Below, piece by piece: positions 62,579 through 64,000 of a stretch of DNA of 64,000 bases (its first letter is position 1; each line of letters starts with the position of its first letter). The notes beneath the pieces are model-generated. The model did not search any database and had not been told where the DNA came from. It saw nothing but the letters and a program-made list of their open reading frames with translations. The translations under genes were made by a program, and so were the position numbers. Origin of the DNA: Candidatus Kapaibacterium sp. (lineage in GTDB: Bacteria; Bacteroidota; Ignavibacteria; Kapaibacteriales; UBA2268); assembly GCA_023957315.1 (NCBI GenBank), contig JAMLHE010000009.1:50327-114326 (forward strand). The letters run 5' to 3'.

Positions 62579-64000
62579 CTAACCTAAACAGCAGAACCAT
62601 ACCTTCGAAAATTGCTGCCCCATATGAAAGAATATATCGCCTACTCTCTTTAAAAATATCCCACAGCCGAGTGAAACCATACTCCGCCACTTCCCCGACC
62701 CACCATTTATCAGGTTTCGGAATCCCTCAACATTGTTATAAAGATACAAGAAAAGTGCACCAGAGGCCACAACAGCCGCAATAACTGCTACTATAGGAGC
62801 CAATGCTGTCATCCAAGCTGCCGATGTTGCAGTTCCACTTGCTGCACCTGCCGCACCTGCCGCACCAAAAGAAGTTGACGCTGAGGTCCCAAAGGTAGCA
62901 AGTCCTGGTATTAAGTTTGTTATTGATGTAGAGAAACTTTTTATTGCAGGCAAAGTTTTATTATTTAATGTTTTCTGAAAATCTTTAAGTCCCTCAACCA
63001 TGTCCGCTTTTGATGGCAGGAGTTGGCTAAAACCTGCAAAAGATGCAATTGCCGGTCCAATTTGAGAGAAAGAATTTATTGCGGTGACCGCACCTGTGCC
63101 AATCGTATCGAAAACTTGAGAAAATCCTGCTTGAATTTTGTTAAGGAATATCTTTGTTTTGACATCAATGCTTTGAGCCGCTACATCATACGCTTCGGTT
63201 GAAACACCTTTTTCAATCTCCTCGCGTACACTTGCTAATGTTTGAGTAGCACGTTCTGCATTCTTTCCTGTCAATAAGGCAGCAGCAGATCCGGCTTCCA
63301 TAGAACCAAACAGAAGATTAAACGGTTTGCCCTGAGCAGTTGCTGATTTTTCAAGTTCCTGCAATGTAGCAATTAGACCCTGATTTGAGAGTTTTTCTTG
63401 CATATCTTGCGCTGACAAACCAAGCTTTTTCATGAACTCTTGCAATTGGCCTGTCGGTTTTTGCAATTCTACAAGTGCAGACCGGATTTGAGTAGTTGCT
63501 TGTGCTGTTGGGACCCCCAAAGCAGTCATTTGAGCGATTGATGCTACAACCTCGTCGAAGTTTACGCCTGCTGCACTTGCCGAAGGTATTACGTTGGCGA
63601 GTGCACCATTCAATTCATTAAACGTTGTTTTACCTAACTTAATCCCGGCAAAGAAACCGTCTGAAACCCCGGATACGTCCGCAGCTTTTAGTCCATAAGC
63701 ATTCAGAACGCTTGTTAAGCCATTTACAGCCTGTTCAGTTGTCGCCACACCTGCAACAGCAACTTTAGCGGCTGTTTCGGTGAACTTTATAATTTCTTGA
63801 TTTGTTCCTGATATACCTGCCGATACTGCTTGATAAACACCCAAGGCAATGTTGGCGGCGCTATCTGGTACGGTTTTGCTTAGATTCGTAGCTAATGAGG
63901 CAAACTCTTCAAAATTCTTCACACCCAAGGTGCCGATATTTTTTACTTGCTTGTCAAGCTCTACGAAAGGTTGTACGAATCTGTCAAGAGAGCCAACAAT
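62579..64000 (-). CDS. Tape-measure protein, intact core segment (5' end outside window)
   Basis: This block is open from the right edge for 473 codons without a frameshift, and continues rightward beyond the window. The start codon is not visible; a TTG at 63928 is internal. It matches the TP901-type tape-measure core: LDKQVKNIGTLGVKNFEEFA, then VYQAVSAGISGTNQEI, GVPTAQATTQIRSALVELQKPTGQL and NLLFGSMEAGSAAALLTG. Hydrophobic, alanine-rich stretches (AAWMTALAPIVAVIAAVV) follow. It determines tail length and aids DNA ejection in siphophages. The last ~40 codons before the stop at 62579 are out of frame after the CCC at 62699-62701. Confidence 0.85.
   Translation of the reverse strand: MVGSLDRFVQPFVELDKQVKNIGTLGVKNFEEFASLATNLSKTVPDSAANIALGVYQAVSAGISGTNQEIIKFTETAAKVAVAGVATTEQAVNGLTSVLNAYGLKAADVSGVSDGFFAGIKLGKTTFNELNGALANVIPSASAAGVNFDEVVASIAQMTALGVPTAQATTQIRSALVELQKPTGQLQEFMKKLGLSAQDMQEKLSNQGLIATLQELEKSATAQGKPFNLLFGSMEAGSAAALLTGKNAERATQTLASVREEIEKGVSTEAYDVAAQSIDVKTKIFLNKIQAGFSQVFDTIGTGAVTAINSFSQIGPAIASFAGFSQLLPSKADMVEGLKDFQKTLNNKTLPAIKSFSTSITNLIPGLATFGTSASTSFGAAGAAGAASGTATSAAWMTALAPIVAVIAAVVASGALFLYLYNNVEGFRNLINGGSGKWRSMVSLGCGIFLKRVGDIFFHMGQQFSKVWFCCLG

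Larger units (their letters stand above)
59104..64000 (-). pseudogene. Phage tail tape-measure gene with multiple frameshifts (3' part in window)
   Basis: One long gene enters from the right edge and ends at 59104. Intact blocks lie at 62579-64000 (TP901-type core), 62236-62556, 61878-62159, 61410-61673, 60665-60901, 60194-60592, 59903-60175, 59576-59830 and 59104-59640. They change frame but keep family character: coiled coil in the middle, hydrophobic stretches, and a C-terminal FLTKPELALVGDAGSNNPEIV motif. I re-translated junctions by hand. Adding one base restores continuity at CCC 62699-62701, CCC 62552-62554, TTTT 61954-61957, T6 61807-61812 and AA 61712-61713. The joins near 62240 and 61555 need a different one-base change. 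Few in-frame stops lie away from junctions. This may be a decayed gene or homopolymer errors in the assembly. Confidence 0.8.

Noticed and set aside
1..64000. CRISPR array or rRNA operon
   Set aside because: No regularly spaced repeats and no rRNA-like conserved sequence were seen.

Overview
The window looks like a chromosomal contig from a Gram-negative, low-GC member of the Bacteroidota/Chlorobiota (FCB) group, plausibly near Ignavibacteria or Kapabacteria. Five large secreted proteins end in a type IX secretion (Por) sorting domain. LPS/Kdo genes (kdsB, a kdtA-type transferase, a GT9 glycosyltransferase), Omp28, a DUF6029-like protein and a Bam/Omp85-like barrel point to an outer membrane. 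Three good promoters fit the Bacteroidetes pattern TTTG-N18..20-TAnnTTTG. The exact lineage is inference.

Layout. 1-5000: end of a T9SS-secreted protein, a Gfo/Idh/MocA oxidoreductase, a GT9 transferase, a STAS protein and a DUF3298-like secreted protein. 5000-8400: a secreted subtilase. 8470-11690: HAD phosphatase, CoA-binding protein, aldehyde dehydrogenase and an unknown protein. 11685-14660: fucosyltransferase, kdsB and kdtA in an overlapping minus-strand operon, divergent from a DnaJ/CbpA gene. 15800-19400: a LamG lipoprotein and a T9SS-exported agmatine/peptidylarginine-deiminase-family protein. 19585-26000: rny, a structured RNA best explained as 6S RNA, zapA, a coiled-coil protein and pheT. 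26100-30650: yjbQ, acpS, sirtuin, a second Gfo/Idh/MocA oxidoreductase, a secreted unknown and anmK. 30800-34510: a McrBC restriction island. 34570-44050: gcvT, a ComEA-like HhH protein, an Omp85-like barrel, then an eight-gene minus-strand run (NifU-like, DUF2007, Omp28, DUF6029-like, TPR, murQ, lipoprotein, PolB-like exonuclease). 44200-49060: two tandem Ig-domain T9SS paralogues. 49070-58690: infC, then lysS, mscS, an M50 protease, an aminotransferase, dapA, a PP2C phosphatase and aspS.

58740-64000: a tRNA-Gln(CUG) with a strong promoter, followed by a prophage tail region on the minus strand. One long tape-measure gene enters from the right edge and is broken by at least six one-base frameshifts. 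Most of those I re-translated lie in homopolymers and are repaired by one base, so sequencing error is as likely as gene decay. A 54-residue gene overlaps its end by 4 bases.

How the genes fit together. anmK and murQ together make a MurNAc recycling route. kdsB and kdtA make and attach Kdo for lipid A. The STAS protein and PP2C phosphatase could belong to one partner-switching pathway. The most notable items are the candidate 6S RNA, the secreted deiminase-family protein, the McrB with its own reader and winged-helix domains, the mosaic Ig paralogues and the frameshifted tape-measure gene.
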